Shown: one piece after another, positions 1-11,039 of the stretch | How the letters are laid out: every line of letters begins with the position of its first letter | How positions within the stretch are numbered: position 1 is the first letter of the stretch | NCBI RefSeq assembly: GCF_003369915.1 | Contig: NC_046675.1 | Span: 24,490,001-24,554,000 of the forward strand | Origin: Drosophila miranda | Lineage: Eukaryota; Arthropoda; Insecta; Diptera; Drosophilidae | Length of the DNA stretch: 64,000 bases | Direction: 5' to 3' | Position numbers and translations under genes: made by a program | The notes under the pieces: model-generated | Told to the model about the DNA's origin: nothing | Databases searched by the model: none | The model's input: only the letters and a program-made list of their open reading frames with translations

Positions 1-1
1 C

Positions 2-1597
2 GCGCCCTGGGTGCGGCTCATGAACTCACAGATCACCCGGGACGAGCAGGACAAGAATCCCGATGCCGCCTACCATGCCGTCAAGTACTACAACTACTCG
101 ATCAAAAAGAAGGAAACCGAGGTGTTCAAGCCCTTCATCACCGAGGATGTCATTCATGAGGAGTCAAAGGAGATTGAGAACTATGTCAACTACAAGAACA
201 AACACAAGTCCCAGGATCCGGAGAAGTCGGATGACGATGGTAGCTCCACGGCCACCGAAACGGAGACCAGCAGCGGCTGCGGCTCCTCCGCGGGGAACAG
301 CAACAGCAGCAGCATCAACGACAGCAGCCAGCAGTCCCATGGTCCATTGGACGGCCACAGGCCCCTCGATGAGATGTTCAAGGAGCTCAAATCGAATCTG
401 GAGCACCGCGAAACGCTGAGGGCCGCGCCAGCCATGTCCAACAGCCTACAGGAGCCTCCGCCAGTGCCGCCCAAAAAGTCCACGCACACGATGCCGCCCA
501 AGCCACAGATCAAGCCAAAGCCCCGAGTCACCCAGAAGTTCTCGCGCTCCTCCGACCTGCGGCGGGAGGATGACGACCACAAGATCAACACAGACACCAT
601 CATCATCAAGCCGGCGGCGCCGGGCCAGCATGTCGACGCCTCCGAGGACAATCCCGACGAGACGATACTGCGCCGGTCCAAGGAGAAGCGGGCCCAGAAG
701 ACCGATGCCGAGATCTACGATGAACTTCGAGCCATCTGCAATCCCGAGGATCCACGGGAGCGCTACAAGACCACCCAGGAGGTGGGCAAGGGGGCCTCCG
801 GCATCGTGTTCATTGCCGGCGATCTGACAAACGAGTCCCAGGTGGCCGTCAAGACGATCGACATGAAGAACCAGTCCTCGAAGGATCTCATACTCACCGA
901 AATCCGGGTGCTTAAGGATTTTAATCACAAGAACCTGGTGAACTTCCTAGATGCCTATCTGCTGGAGCCCGAGGACCAGCTGTGGGTAGTCATGGAGTAC
1001 ATGGACGGCGGCCCACTCACCGACGTCGTCACCGAGACTGTGATGAAGGAACGCCAGATCGCCTGCGTCTGCCGCGAGGTGCTCTATGCCATTAGCTTCC
1101 TTCATGCGAAGGGCATCATCCACCGCGACATCAAGTCGGACAACGTGCTGCTCGGTATGGACGGGTGCGTCAAAGTGACAGACTTCGGGTTCTGTGCCAA
1201 TATCGAGGGCGACGAGAAGCGCCAGACGATGGTGGGCACCCCCTACTGGATGGCGCCCGAGGTGGTCACGCGAAAGAAGTACGGCAAGAAGGTGGACATC
1301 TGGTCTATTGGCATTATGGCCATCGAGATGATCGAGGGCCAGCCGCCCTACCTATACGAGACGCCGCTGCGAGCCCTCTACCTGATCGCTGCCAACGGAC
1401 GGCCCGATGTCAAAAGCTGGGACAAGCTGAGCCCCAATCTGCAGGACTTCCTTGATCGCTGTCTCCAGGTGGAGGTCGATCGACGGGCCACCGCCGATGA
1501 GCTGCTGAGCCATCCCTTCCTCAACGACTGTAGCGAGGTCAAGGCCCTGGTGCCCAACATTAAGGCAGCCAAAAAGGTCCTCCGTCGCAACGTATAG
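2..1597 (+). CDS. Pak3: Pak3, p21-activated kinase (3' part; 5' end outside window)
   Basis: Serine/threonine kinase acting downstream of Rac/Cdc42 on actin and adhesion. The frame is open to the left edge; the first visible residues ([16 protein letters not shown]) look like the tail of the p21-binding domain, so the CRIB core and start lie upstream. A Ser/Asn-rich acidic linker follows, then a proline-rich segment (EPPPVPPKK, about 455-490) of SH3-binding type. The kinase domain runs from about 770 to 1540: glycine loop GKGASG, the ATP lysine in VAVK (codon 851-853), catalytic loop HRDIKSDN (about 1120-1143), DFGF (about 1181), and the activation-loop threonine in [14 protein letters not shown]. 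All key catalytic residues are present. The linker and divergent kinase N-lobe fit Pak3 rather than Pak. The stop codon is TAG at 1595-1597. I am confident it is a group I PAK and fairly confident of Pak3. Confidence 0.93.
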   Translation, partial: APWVRLMNSQITRDEQDKNPDAAYHAVKYYNYSIKKKETEVFKPFITEDVIHEESKEIENYVNYKNKHKSQDPEKSDDDGSSTATETETSSGCGSSAGNSNSSSINDSSQQSHGPLDGHRPLDEMFKELKSNLEHRETLRAAPAMSNSLQEPPPVPPKKSTHTMPPKPQIKPKPRVTQKFSRSSDLRREDDDHKINTDTIIIKPAAPGQHVDASEDNPDETILRRSKEKRAQKTDAEIYDELRAICNPEDPRERYKTTQEVGKGASGIVFIAGDLTNESQVAVKTIDMKNQSSKDLILTEIRVLKDFNHKNLVNFLDAYLLEPEDQLWVVMEYMDGGPLTDVVTETVMKERQIACVCREVLYAISFLHAKGIIHRDIKSDNVLLGMDGCVKVTDFGFCANIEGDEKRQTMVGTPYWMAPEVVTRKKYGKKVDIWSIGIMAIEMIEGQPPYLYETPLRALYLIAANGRPDVKSWDKLSPNLQDFLDRCLQVEVDRRATADELLSHPFLNDCSEVKALVPNIKAAKKVLRRNV

Positions 1598-1862
1598 TTA
1601 ATGTGCAATCATCGGGCGGCGAGGCTGCTCTATGCGTGATCGAGACCACCACTACAAAAGCCCGATCCCGATACCCAGAGCGCCCCCTGACCAGCCCAGC
1701 CCCCTGTGTATAATGAGTTTTCAATGTAAATTTGATTTTGTGTCGAAGAAACTGGAACTGGAATAGAATGCTGATTATAGTCTTTGTAGAAACCCCGTAA
1801 AATAGCAAAAACAGGAACTGCAGCAGCACCTAGGACTGGATGAACTCCCCCGTTGAAAACAG
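1598..1862 (+). other. Pak3: Pak3 3' UTR, first part, ending at a strong splice donor
   Basis: Non-coding sequence after the Pak3 stop. It ends at a consensus donor CAG|GTAAGT (exon base 1862, intron from 1863). No poly(A) signal is seen before the donor, which suggests the transcript continues into an intron. That transcription extends this far is inference. Confidence 0.45.
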
Positions 1863-4205
1863 GTAAGTCCCAATTCCAATCCCAATCCCCTTTTCCCAGG
1901 TAGCTTGGATTCACACACATGTTACCCTAGTTTTTCGGATTATTCATGCGCGAACGAACCCATCTCCATTTCAATGGAAACCTTTTTTCGCAATACCACA
2001 AATGAGGAAACATTCCATTTGGGTTTATTGGTTGCTGCCGAGTTAGTTTTAAGTGCGTTGTTCGAAAGTTGTCAAAAAGAGCCCAGGCAGAGCGGCCCCA
2101 AAGAGCGGCAGTTTGCTATTTTTATAGGTTTAATCAGTATCTGGAGATTACCTTCGATCAAGGTTGAACAGTGTGTGCACGAGGTCTGAATGTTGTTTGG
2201 ACACTTTGCAGAGGGTATTTGGCGTTTGTAACAAAGAGAAGGAGTGGACAGGCGCTATTTCTTTGCAGAAAAGTGGCTCAGATTTACAGAATTCAGTTTT
2301 AAATAATAAAGGGGGAATGGATCAGCCCTCAGATGTCTTTGTGAGGAAAATAAAAAAGATGAATCACCTACAGAGCAACTAAAGGGTCGACCACTGAAGT
2401 TCTCCCTTTTTTTCATAGCCTAACAGCCATCTCCCTCCCACTCTGTTGCATACTCTCTTGCATTCACATCAGCCCGGAGAGCAGAGCGAGCATGACCCGT
2501 TAGTTTACGTGTACACACATTTGTAGTGTCATCTCTTTTCGTTTGCCTACAGTATTACGTATGAAGTTTGGTTTGTTGCTGAAAAAGCAAGAAAAATCCC
2601 ATTGAAAAATGACAAACAATACAATCAAAGAAAGAAGAGCAGTGGCAGCAGCAGCAGCAACAACAAACAACGCAAAGTACGCAATTTAACACGCTCGTTC
2701 GCATTTCCTGTTTGGAATATCGCTTTGTCTGGCCAAAATAATATTCATACATAATAATAATAAAAAAAAAACTTTAATTCACACACATATGCAGCAGACG
2801 GACAGAAAAAACACCCACACTCTTCCGGACTTTCAGCAGAAAGTTATCTTTCTTTTGCTTATCACACCATTCTATAAATGCTATTGTAAAGCCCCCTGGC
2901 TGGAAATCAACGCGAATTTGTCAAATTCTTAGGACAATTTTTCGTGGCATTTCAATATATGATAAGAACAAAGGCGATCGTAGAAGAGAATATGAGAGAT
3001 AGCTGGGAGAGAGGAAGGGAGCGAGCAAGTCGAAGTAGAGTCGTCCATGCGTGTGCGTGTGAGCTGCACAAAGAATGAGAGTCTGATTCTGATGGCGGTT
3101 GCTCCGTCTCCGTCCCGGCATTCTGTCTTTCTCCATGTCTTCGGCTCTCACCCTCCCACTTATTCAATTTAATTGCTTGTGCAGCAGTAGCTGTCAGAGG
3201 GGGGAAGACAGCGACCGTCGCGACTTTACTGCGCTATTTATACTCTCTCCCACTCCCACTTTAGACAGTGTTCTTCCCTCTCCTATCCAGAGTTATTTTC
3301 CCCTCGCCAGAGGTCTTGCCTCGCTTGTCTGCGTGCCTCCTCTTCTTTTTCTACCGGATCTCCTCTAGGCTCTTTATTTGTTTAGTTTACTTTTGCTTTC
3401 CGTTTTGCCTCACTCAAATGGGGTGGGAGGGAGAGCACACAGTAGCCGATTATCTGTCTACTTCTTGCTCACTTTAGATGCGGATATTGCGTTTTTTTGA
3501 ATGCCAAGAAAATAAAACCGAAAGAAGGGATAAGAATATTGCAAATATTGCAGTTCTATAGGAGCGTCGGCGGCTGCTGTTCCTGGTAGTTGCGCCGCCT
3601 GGATCCCGCCCCGCTGCATGATGCCGGGGTTAAAGTACAATTCCACGCGTGCTAAATGTGTGTGTGTATGAGTAAGCGAAAGGCAGAGCCGCTCTAGCAT
3701 GAATAGATTTGTCTCTGAATCCCCTTCCGCAGTGCCAAAACGTCTTGTATTTTGACCAAGAAAAACGCCCCGAAAACACAACCAGACCAGAAATGACTAA
3801 ACCCCATTCACATTTAGTTCGATTTCGAATGGCGCCTCTAAACGATAATTTTTCACCTTGCGCAAAGGTTTCTGTCTTTCCTCCAGTGTATGCGTGTCTG
3901 TGTGCTTCGTTTATTGAACCACATTGTTTGTTGTTTTTGGTGTAGCTAGTGTGCGGAATTTCAGATGATTCATTCATTATTTTTTCGGGGCTTCGCAACG
4001 CGTACGGACTCAGAGGGCTCTTTTTTTCCTTTATTGCCAGACGGGGGTGTGTGTAATATCCCCCACTTCCCACTCCACTCTGTATCACGCAATAAAACAA
4101 TGCAAAACTTGTGTGTTTTAATGTAATGATTTTCAGCGACATTACAAACGAGTATTTTGTCAGAGTTTCCAATGTCTGGCAGCGGCATACTCATCCAAAC
4201 TCATG

Positions 4206-4224
4206 CACACACACACACACACAC
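4206..4224. repeat. (CA)n microsatellite
   Basis: Uninterrupted CA dinucleotides inside the putative Pak3 3' UTR intron. Confidence 0.9.
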
Positions 4225-5513
4225 CCTGTCAGAGCGCTCTCGCATGCATTCGTTGCATTCACAATTACAGTTACGATGCACATTTCTTTATTGTGCGACT
4301 CATTGGATGCTATGTTTTGTGGTATGCATTTTGTAGGTACATGATCCACATGGACTCCACACATGCACTCCACATGACACAGGCCGTTGAGGTGGGGATG
4401 GAACTTCTTTTGGCCGCCCCAATCGAATCTGGAGCATGCTCTCATTTGCATTCAAACCCAACAATCAGTTAACTTTTAAGAGAGTGGATAGAGGGTGCAA
4501 GTACGAGAATTATATATTGCTATGCTATACTACTTGATGCAAGAATTTCCGATCAGCATCAAAATCTCTTTTTCCCTTCTTATGACTACTTGCATATAAG
4601 CATCTAACTTTTAAGTATCGGAATACTATATAATTTAGCTCCCATTGAAAGAGAGTATTTTTTTGTGAGAGTATCCAAAGCTTCGGTCCCCCTCTTTTTG
4701 CCTTTCTTTTTTGTTTTGTTTTTGATTTGTCGATGGAAAATTGTGTGGAAAACTGTTGGAACAATGCCACAGGCCCCAGTCAGATATTGTCAGACGTTGT
4801 TTCATTGAAATTTAAGCGTGACTTTTTGAGCTGGTGCGCTGTTGCTTGCTGTTGCGCTTCACATGCTGATAAATATAAACAATTATTGCGCTGATAATTG
4901 ACTCCCCATTGCTCTCCCATGGCATAACACAGTTCTCTCTCCCTTCCTCTGTCTGTTTCTCCTATCTATCCGATTTATATGCAGCGCACTACGTACATAT
5001 ACATATACATATATAAAAAAAAACTGAAATACAAAACTTGGTTGAATGATACCAAAAGATTATGCAGATAGCCCAAGAGAGTATGTGGCTTGGGGCTATT
5101 GAGGGGATGGGGTGCCATAAAGTGTCAATGATAATGCATTATTAATTATATTATGCAGTCGCACCTGACCTGTAACCGAACCCCAATGGCAAATGGTCTC
5201 CTCCCCTGAGTGAAGCAGTCTATTTTTAACCAACTTTGCCTTTTTCCCCCAGTACACCTAATCAGCTGTTCCACTGTTAAGAACTGATAACGCAGGTCTC
5301 TCGCTGATAACAAGAACAAGTTGTATGATTAATACACTTTACGTGGTTTGGTGTGCTATTGTGTACACGATATACATATGTGCATACCACACGAGGGTAT
5401 GTTCAGGGTGATGGCAATTATTAGAGGTCGAAATGTTAATTATGCCCCAATTGTTGACTGTACTGTTTTCTTTAACAAGTTGGCAGCCCCACAAATATTA
5501 ATAATATCTCTTT

Positions 5514-5532
5514 TCTCTCTCTCTCTCTCTCT
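5514..5532. repeat. (CT)n tract serving as polypyrimidine tract
   Basis: Nearly pure CT repeat directly before TTGTAG at 5537. Its position suggests a role as the polypyrimidine tract of a 3' splice site on the plus strand. Confidence 0.8.
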
Positions 5533-5537
5533 TGTAG

Positions 5538-7500
5538 CATCAGCAGCACGTGTGACAGCCGAGAGCAAACCATCGCCGTGCCCGCGCACTGGAGTCTTCG
5601 TTATCGCTCTCTCATGCAGAACGGCGGATGGAGCGGGAGGAGTTATCGCTTAGATTAGATTGTCCTACGGCAAAAAAATTAGCTTATTTCGTACATTGTA
5701 AAAATGTATGTGACCACAAACACACACATATGATATAGATATTGTATTATTAACTGTTTTGGACATAAGTTGGATTAATCTTGATATACCCGTATATATA
5801 CATAATTGTGATTTAAGCGATTTTATCAAATCTGCATTATGCAATTCTACATAAAATTCGTCGTAGTCTCTAAGTTAAAACAAAACCCTCCCACACATAT
5901 ACGCGCAAACACACACAGTAAACCCCTTGCAATACTTGTTGTAAATTACCAAAAAAAGAAAAAAACAAAAAAAGGAAAAAGAATGGAGTAAAGCTTGAGA
6001 CATAGCAAGTGGAGAAAAGAGTGTAACAAGTGCCATTAGGACTAGAGCTAGCAGCAGCAAAGCGAAAAAAACTAACTAGAAGCAAACAACAACACAACAA
6101 AATTATCAATACAATTTATGTCTTTCGCGTAACGAAAACACAGATATCAGATAGCATTACAGAGATTAGAGAACTAACAAAGAAGCATATGTACTATACG
6201 TATTAGCTGATATCCGCACAATGTTCGATTGATTGTAAAACTTGTTCGATATTCCATTTTAATTAGTACAAACATAAGACTAACGACAAAACAGTTTAAA
6301 TTAGATATCACCGTTCCTCTTCTCGATCAAATTTGCCATACGCACAAGCAAAGGTTAATGTAGTTCCAAACTGAATAATACGATGATAGACCAGGAATTG
6401 TAATTCGGAAGATGGAGAAGCTGTTTTGATATCAGTAATGTGTGTGTCAAAGTTATAAAAAGAACAAAATATTAACAAAGAATATCCTTAAAGAGAGTAT
6501 ATATGCATACATCCATAGATGTGGTATCCATACACTAAACCTAATCCCAGCGGGAAATTACGAGCAATGCCAAAAGAGTAATTGAAGAAAGTAATCGTCA
6601 GCGGCACACCTTAGCCTAAATATGTACTTCTGTTTGGCATCCGTTTTGTGCTTAGTTTAATTTACTTGAGGAAGCTCTTTCCGGAAACTCTAGATTTATC
6701 CGAAAACTTATGCCCCTCTCCAGCTAGTCCCTCTCAACGAATGGAAAGAGTACATTTGAGGATCTTTGGGTTAGCTTTCCTTACTTGTTATACATACACG
6801 TACATATACGTACATATGCCCATACAAATTGTGTGTGTGTGTAGGATTCTTAGTAGGGATTATTCTTTTACTTGCTATTCTGATATTAGTAGCCAATCGA
6901 CTGCGACTGCTGCTGCTGCAGATCGGTTCATAGATACAATTTTATACAAAACGTAATACCATTCATGATTTTGAAAGAGCTTAACCGATTTAACGAAAAT
7001 TTACTTGATTTTCTTAGTTTAGCTTAAATATGATGAGTATTAATTAGGCAAGGCAACGAACGGAAGGGAAAAGAAAGTATTCGATGGATGGATGGGCCCC
7101 TGGAAGAGAGATAGATGGGCTTTATTGGAAACACGAGACATACCCGACCTTACATATTCGCAAAAAACGCATTTAAGACGAAAGCAAAGATTGCAATTAA
7201 TAACGTAAATATATATTATAAAAAAAGAAAGAAACTTAAGTCTTACAAAAAACGAAAAACAAATGGTAGCATAAATTTTTTATACGCAACTTTTATTGCA
7301 ATTGTAAAGAGACGACGAGGAAGGAAGTGAAAGTAGAAGCTGACATCAATTTTGATCGATTCGTAATTATACATAGTAATATATACAACAAGAATTGGCG
7401 CTATTTCAATTAAAACTTAATGTAGTTCGAGACACAGAAAGCATATTAGAAAAGAGCAAGGCCTGGACATGGCTTGCCGATAAATAAACAGTATGATAAC
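5538..7500 (+). other. Probable terminal 3' UTR exon of Pak3
   Basis: Starts after the CT-tract acceptor at 5537. The first ~115 bases are GC-rich and exon-like; the rest is A-rich and AT-rich like a fly 3' UTR. A poly(A) signal AATAAA lies at 7483-7488. One frame in the first part gives a short basic peptide (AERRMEREELSLRLD...), so an alternative coding end is not excluded, but the frame directly from the acceptor hits TGA after five codons. No other gene is visible here. Confidence 0.35.
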
Positions 7501-7962
7501 AGTACGAAGATATGGATATTGGGGCGATAACGATAGGCGCTTTGATGGTAGCTTCATTGTTCGGTTACCGTTACGTTACGCACCGCAACGCACAAAAAGT
7601 AAAAGAAATTCCACAATAAGTTTTTATGTTTTTCTAAAAAATGCACATGTATTTTTTTGCTTGCAAAAAACCTAAGTCGTAATCGTATATTGTCTACTCT
7701 TATTTAGAATTATTTTGCAATCTAGCATTTAAATGTAATTTAAACACACACAGAAAAACATTTAGTTCTTGTCGTCCCACCACTTTAATCATTGAGGCCG
7801 ACAATGCCGAGATGTGCCCCTCGCACCATTGTATGTATTTAGTTTAGTCCGCTGCACTGTAATTTTTATTTTGTGTTGTTAAATATATCGTTATTTACTT
7901 ATTCGACCAAAGCAATAGCATTATTTTTGTGTTTCTCATATTGTTCTCCACCCACCCATCCC

Positions 7963-9384
7963 CTACAACCATAGATCCTCGCGGTATTTTCCCTGTTCGC
8001 GTAGCTCTTTCAGCTGACGAGTGGCCTCCGTCTCGTCCAGATGGAGAACCTTCTGCAGGCAGAGGCAGAGTCCGCTGGCTATGGACGTGGATATCTTGGC
8101 GCCATCGGCACAAATGTAGAGCACTGTATCCGGTTTGAGTAGCAGCTTCACCAGCTCCTCTGCGTCTTCTTCCAGCAACTGTTGCACGTAGCTGGGAGAT
8201 TCCCCGCGAGAGTGGCACATACGTAGACGCTGTAGCACTGACGACTGTTGCCAGGCTAGCAGTTTATTTCGTTTGAGAACAGCTTGCGGGGTCTTGGCGC
8301 CCACATATAGCCAGGTTTGACCCTTGGCCGGTTGCTGCTTCTGATGATGCTCCTTGTGGGCCAGAAAACCGAGAAAGGGGGCCAGTCCTGTACCCACAGC
8401 AATGAGTATTTGGTTGCTGCATAGATCCTTCTCTGTGTAGCGGAATGTATTGGTCAGACGTGGATAGATGAACACCTTAGCTGGTTGCTCCTGCCGCTGG
8501 CATTTTGCCTCCAGCATACTGGTCGTCACTCCAGCCTTGGGACTCAGTACAGAATAGATGATACGCAGCTCCTGTGTGCCGCTCTCCAAAGGACTATTGG
8601 CTATCGAGTAGGGACGCGGCAGTAGGCGTGGCAGGTGCTCCACCAGAAACGCCAATGGAGGCTGACAACAGGCACACAGTTCGAGAATGTCCGGAAAGCG
8701 TAGACCTTGCTCTAGGATCAACGAATTGTAGTGTGCGGTCGCCTGTTTGGAGGAGAGGCAGGCCAAGAAACCGCGCTCCTTGGCGTCGCTGGTGTAGCCC
8801 GCCAGGGCGCTAAGGAACTGCTTCTGGAGAACACCATTGAGAGCCAGGCAGTGGGTGAAAATCTCGCGTGGGCACGTCGAGTCCGGTATGTGAGCGGGAA
8901 TCTTGGCGCTCTTCTTGGCACACTTTAAGGCAAGTTTTATTTGGCAAATGGTGTCTGCCTGATCGATCAATCCGAGGCGATTCAACAATTGCTCCACCAC
9001 TGCCGGTGCATTGCTGGGCAGTACGCCGATTGTGTCCCCTGGCTCATAGTCAAAGTCGTCCGACTCCAACGTGAGTTCCACCACACGCTTAGTTTCTGTT
9101 GCCTTATCAGCTTCCACAAGAACCTGGCTGTGTTTTATGCTGGCCGCTGTTAGTGAGCTGCTCGCCTGGGCAAATGGGAATTTTAGAATAACTCCGCATC
9201 TTCGCTGTCCGCATTTCTTCGACTTTGGCTGCAAATTATACGTTTGTTTGAGGACTCTATTTACGCTGGACATCCTTACCTGTTTCCTGAGGGTAAAGTC
9301 CACCTCTAGGTTGCTGTCTAGCGGCTTAGCGGGGATAAATTCATTCAAAATAAAGGCCTCAATGTCGGTCATTTCTATGCCCAT
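7963..9384 (-). CDS. MTRR: Methionine synthase reductase-like FAD/NADPH oxidoreductase (no FMN domain)
   Basis: Ferredoxin-NADP reductase-type enzyme related to the C-terminal two thirds of MTRR. Exons 9280-9384 and 7963-9228, intron 9229-9279 (51 nt, gtaagg...ttgcag), giving 456 aa from the first ATG at 9384; the ATG at 9372 (MTDIEAF) is an alternative start. Motifs by residue: GDTIGV about 100, FAD-binding RPYSIANS at 240, GTGLAPFLGF at 314, nucleotide-binding YICADG at 406, and a C-terminal aromatic in EDLWL. Segments such as IPAHIPDSTCPREIFTHCL and LSALAGYTSD parallel human MTRR. The N-terminal flavodoxin domain of the ~700-aa vertebrate enzyme is absent, with no room for it before TTC1. 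In D. melanogaster this should be CG14882 (from memory). The electron acceptor is unknown to me. The gene shares its upstream region with divergent TTC1. Confidence 0.87.
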   Translation of the reverse strand: MGIEMTDIEAFILNEFIPAKPLDSNLEVDFTLRKQVRMSSVNRVLKQTYNLQPKSKKCGQRRCGVILKFPFAQASSSLTAASIKHSQVLVEADKATETKRVVELTLESDDFDYEPGDTIGVLPSNAPAVVEQLLNRLGLIDQADTICQIKLALKCAKKSAKIPAHIPDSTCPREIFTHCLALNGVLQKQFLSALAGYTSDAKERGFLACLSSKQATAHYNSLILEQGLRFPDILELCACCQPPLAFLVEHLPRLLPRPYSIANSPLESGTQELRIIYSVLSPKAGVTTSMLEAKCQRQEQPAKVFIYPRLTNTFRYTEKDLCSNQILIAVGTGLAPFLGFLAHKEHHQKQQPAKGQTWLYVGAKTPQAVLKRNKLLAWQQSSVLQRLRMCHSRGESPSYVQQLLEEDAEELVKLLLKPDTVLYICADGAKISTSIASGLCLCLQKVLHLDETEATRQLKELREQGKYREDLWL

Positions 9385-9753
9385 ATCGCGTCTCTCTCTC
9401 TTCACATTCGCAGTTAGCGTGACTTCAAACGAGAGTGCTGCCAACTTTTAAAAAGAAAAATAGAAGCAAAAAGCTTTAGGAAGAGCCAACTTTTTTTAGC
9501 AAAAAACTTTCTATCTATTCATAAAACAGGCACTATATTTTTTCTCGATGCGAATTCACGGATCGAATTGCTAAACTTGTATATTCAAAGTTTTCTGGAA
9601 ACGAACCCAGAATGACACTAATCAGCTGAATTGGCATCACTAAATCAATCAGTTTGATAATCGATTACCAGATCTATCGAAAGCATGCAAAACACAATTC
9701 ATTGCTAGGAACGAAATTTCGAGTAATTTTATTAGACACACGATCCCAACAGC
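9385..9753. promoter_or_regulatory. Divergent promoter between the MTRR-like gene and TTC1
   Basis: A 369-base gap between two divergent starts. It holds CAGCTG at 9623-9628 (ATCAGCTGAA, close to Ohler motif 5) and CATCACTA at 9635-9642, a full match to Ohler motif 7 (CATCNCTR). There is no TATA box in position. This is the layout of a broadly expressed TATA-less promoter. Confidence 0.55.
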
Positions 9754-10639
9754 ATGGCAGACAAGGGCAGCAGCGATGACGAGTTCCATGATGCTCTCAC
9801 CGGAGAGACCACCTGCGAAAAGGAGGCCAAAAAATCCCAGCTGAATGAGAAAGACATTGACGAGATTGTTGAAAAGCAGAGCACGCTCCAGCTGGACGAT
9901 GACGAGGAGGAGGGTGCAGCCGCCGCCACTGTTGCTTTCGGCGGCGATGGCGACCTGGAGGTGAAACAACCTGATGGTGAAATAAGCCTCGAGGAGCTGC
10001 GCGAACTGGAGAAGCATCTGAGTGTCGAGGAGCTGGCGGCAAACAAAGAGAAGGCCGCCAAACTCAAATTGGAGGGAAACGAGCTGTTCAAGAACGACAA
10101 CGCCCAGCGAGCCATCGAAATCTACACAGAGGGCCTTAACGTGTGTCCCTCGGACAGCAGCAAGGAGCGGGCCGTGCTGTATGGCAACAGAGCAGCTGCC
10201 AAAATTAAGTTGGAGTCCAACAAATCAGCCATTGATGACTGCACAAGGGCCATTGAACTGTGGCCGGAGTACGTTCGAGTGCTATTGAGGTGAGGCTGCC
10301 AGATCTAAAGTTCAAACTCTATTTGGAGATGCATAACCATCCCCTTTCAGACGCGCCAAGCTCTACGAACAGGATGACAAGCCGGATGAGGCTCTGGAGG
10401 ACTATAAGAAAATCTATGAGATTGATCCCGGACAGCCTGAAGCGCGTGAGGCTCAGGTACGTTTGCCGCCCATAATCAATGAGCGGAACGAGAAGATCAA
10501 AACCGAGATGATGGCCAACCTAAAGGACCTGGGCAATATGATATTAAAACCTTTCGGCCTGTCCACACAGAATTTCCAAATGAACCAGGATCCCAACACG
10601 GGTTCATATTCCTTTAATTTTAATCAGAATCCAAGCTAG
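9754..10639 (+). CDS. TTC1: Tetratricopeptide repeat protein 1 (TTC1)
   Basis: TPR adaptor; the vertebrate protein binds Hsp90/Hsp70 C-termini and G-alpha subunits. Two exons, 9754-10289 and 10351-10639, joined across a 61-nt intron (gtgagg...tttcag) in phase to give 274 aa. The first ~95 residues are acidic and low-complexity. The TPR array follows from about residue 103 (KAAKLKLEGNELFKND, then the YGNRAAAKIKL helix pair) and continues in exon 2 (RAKLYEQDDKPDEALEDYKKIYEIDP). The end, KDLGNMILKPFGLSTQNFQ, matches the conserved TTC1 tail almost residue for residue. Poly(A) signal AATAAA at 10666-10671. The D. melanogaster counterpart is CG14894 to my recollection. Confidence 0.93.
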
Positions 10640-11039
10640 TTAAAATGTGTGCGTGTTATTGAGCAAATAAAACTGTTTCCAAGAAACTAAAAAATCGCGA
10701 GATTGTTTTTGACTTTTTATTTCGACCAATATCTCAGTCGGAGCATCACTGGCAACAACCGATAAACGATAGCGATGAAGCAACAGCTGACACTTGTGTG
10801 GGAAGAGGAAGAAACATTTTTGGAAAAATCGCAATTTGCAAATTACAAAATTAGAATCGTGTAATTAGTCAATTTGTATGGCCAGACTCTGTGGCGCCAC
10901 TGCTACAACCGTTGCATGAAAAGTTCGAACAGAAACGCGACGCGGACTACTTTGATGCTGCGCCTGCACTGCTATTAGCTGAGTATTAAACAATACGATA
11001 CACCCGCCCACTAGCCAGTGGTCAGTAGCCAGCCAAGCA
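10640..11039 (+). promoter_or_regulatory. TTC1 3' end and ema promoter region
   Basis: After the TTC1 poly(A) signal (10666) the gap carries CATCACTG at 10744-10751 (Ohler motif 7) and CAGCTG at 10784-10789 (AACAGCTGAC, motif 5-like), about 40 bases apart and about 250 bases upstream of the ema ATG. No TATA box is seen. Assignment as the ema promoter is inference from position. Confidence 0.5.

Larger units (their letters stand above)
1863..5537 (+). other. Probable Pak3 3' UTR intron (3675 nt)
   Basis: Bounded by GTAAGT at 1863 and by a long CT tract followed by TTGTAG at 5531-5537, a very strong Drosophila acceptor. The interior is AT-rich with CA and CT microsatellites and shows no plausible gene on either strand. 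It contains CAGCTG flanked as ATCAGCTGTT near 5261-5270, matching Ohler motif 5, so a promoter for a downstream non-coding transcript is an alternative reading. Confidence 0.4.

Noticed and set aside
1-1597. Assignment of the kinase to Pak rather than Pak3
   Set aside because: The N-lobe ([16 protein letters not shown]) and linker differ strongly from Pak as I remember it, and Pak3 is the expected neighbour of TTC1 and ema. Calling it Pak would also require a rearrangement.
7963-9444. Start of the MTRR-like protein at a TTG codon at 9444
   Set aside because: Animal nuclear genes rarely start at TTG. The first ATG is at 9384, and another at 9372 begins a more compact MTDIEAF start.
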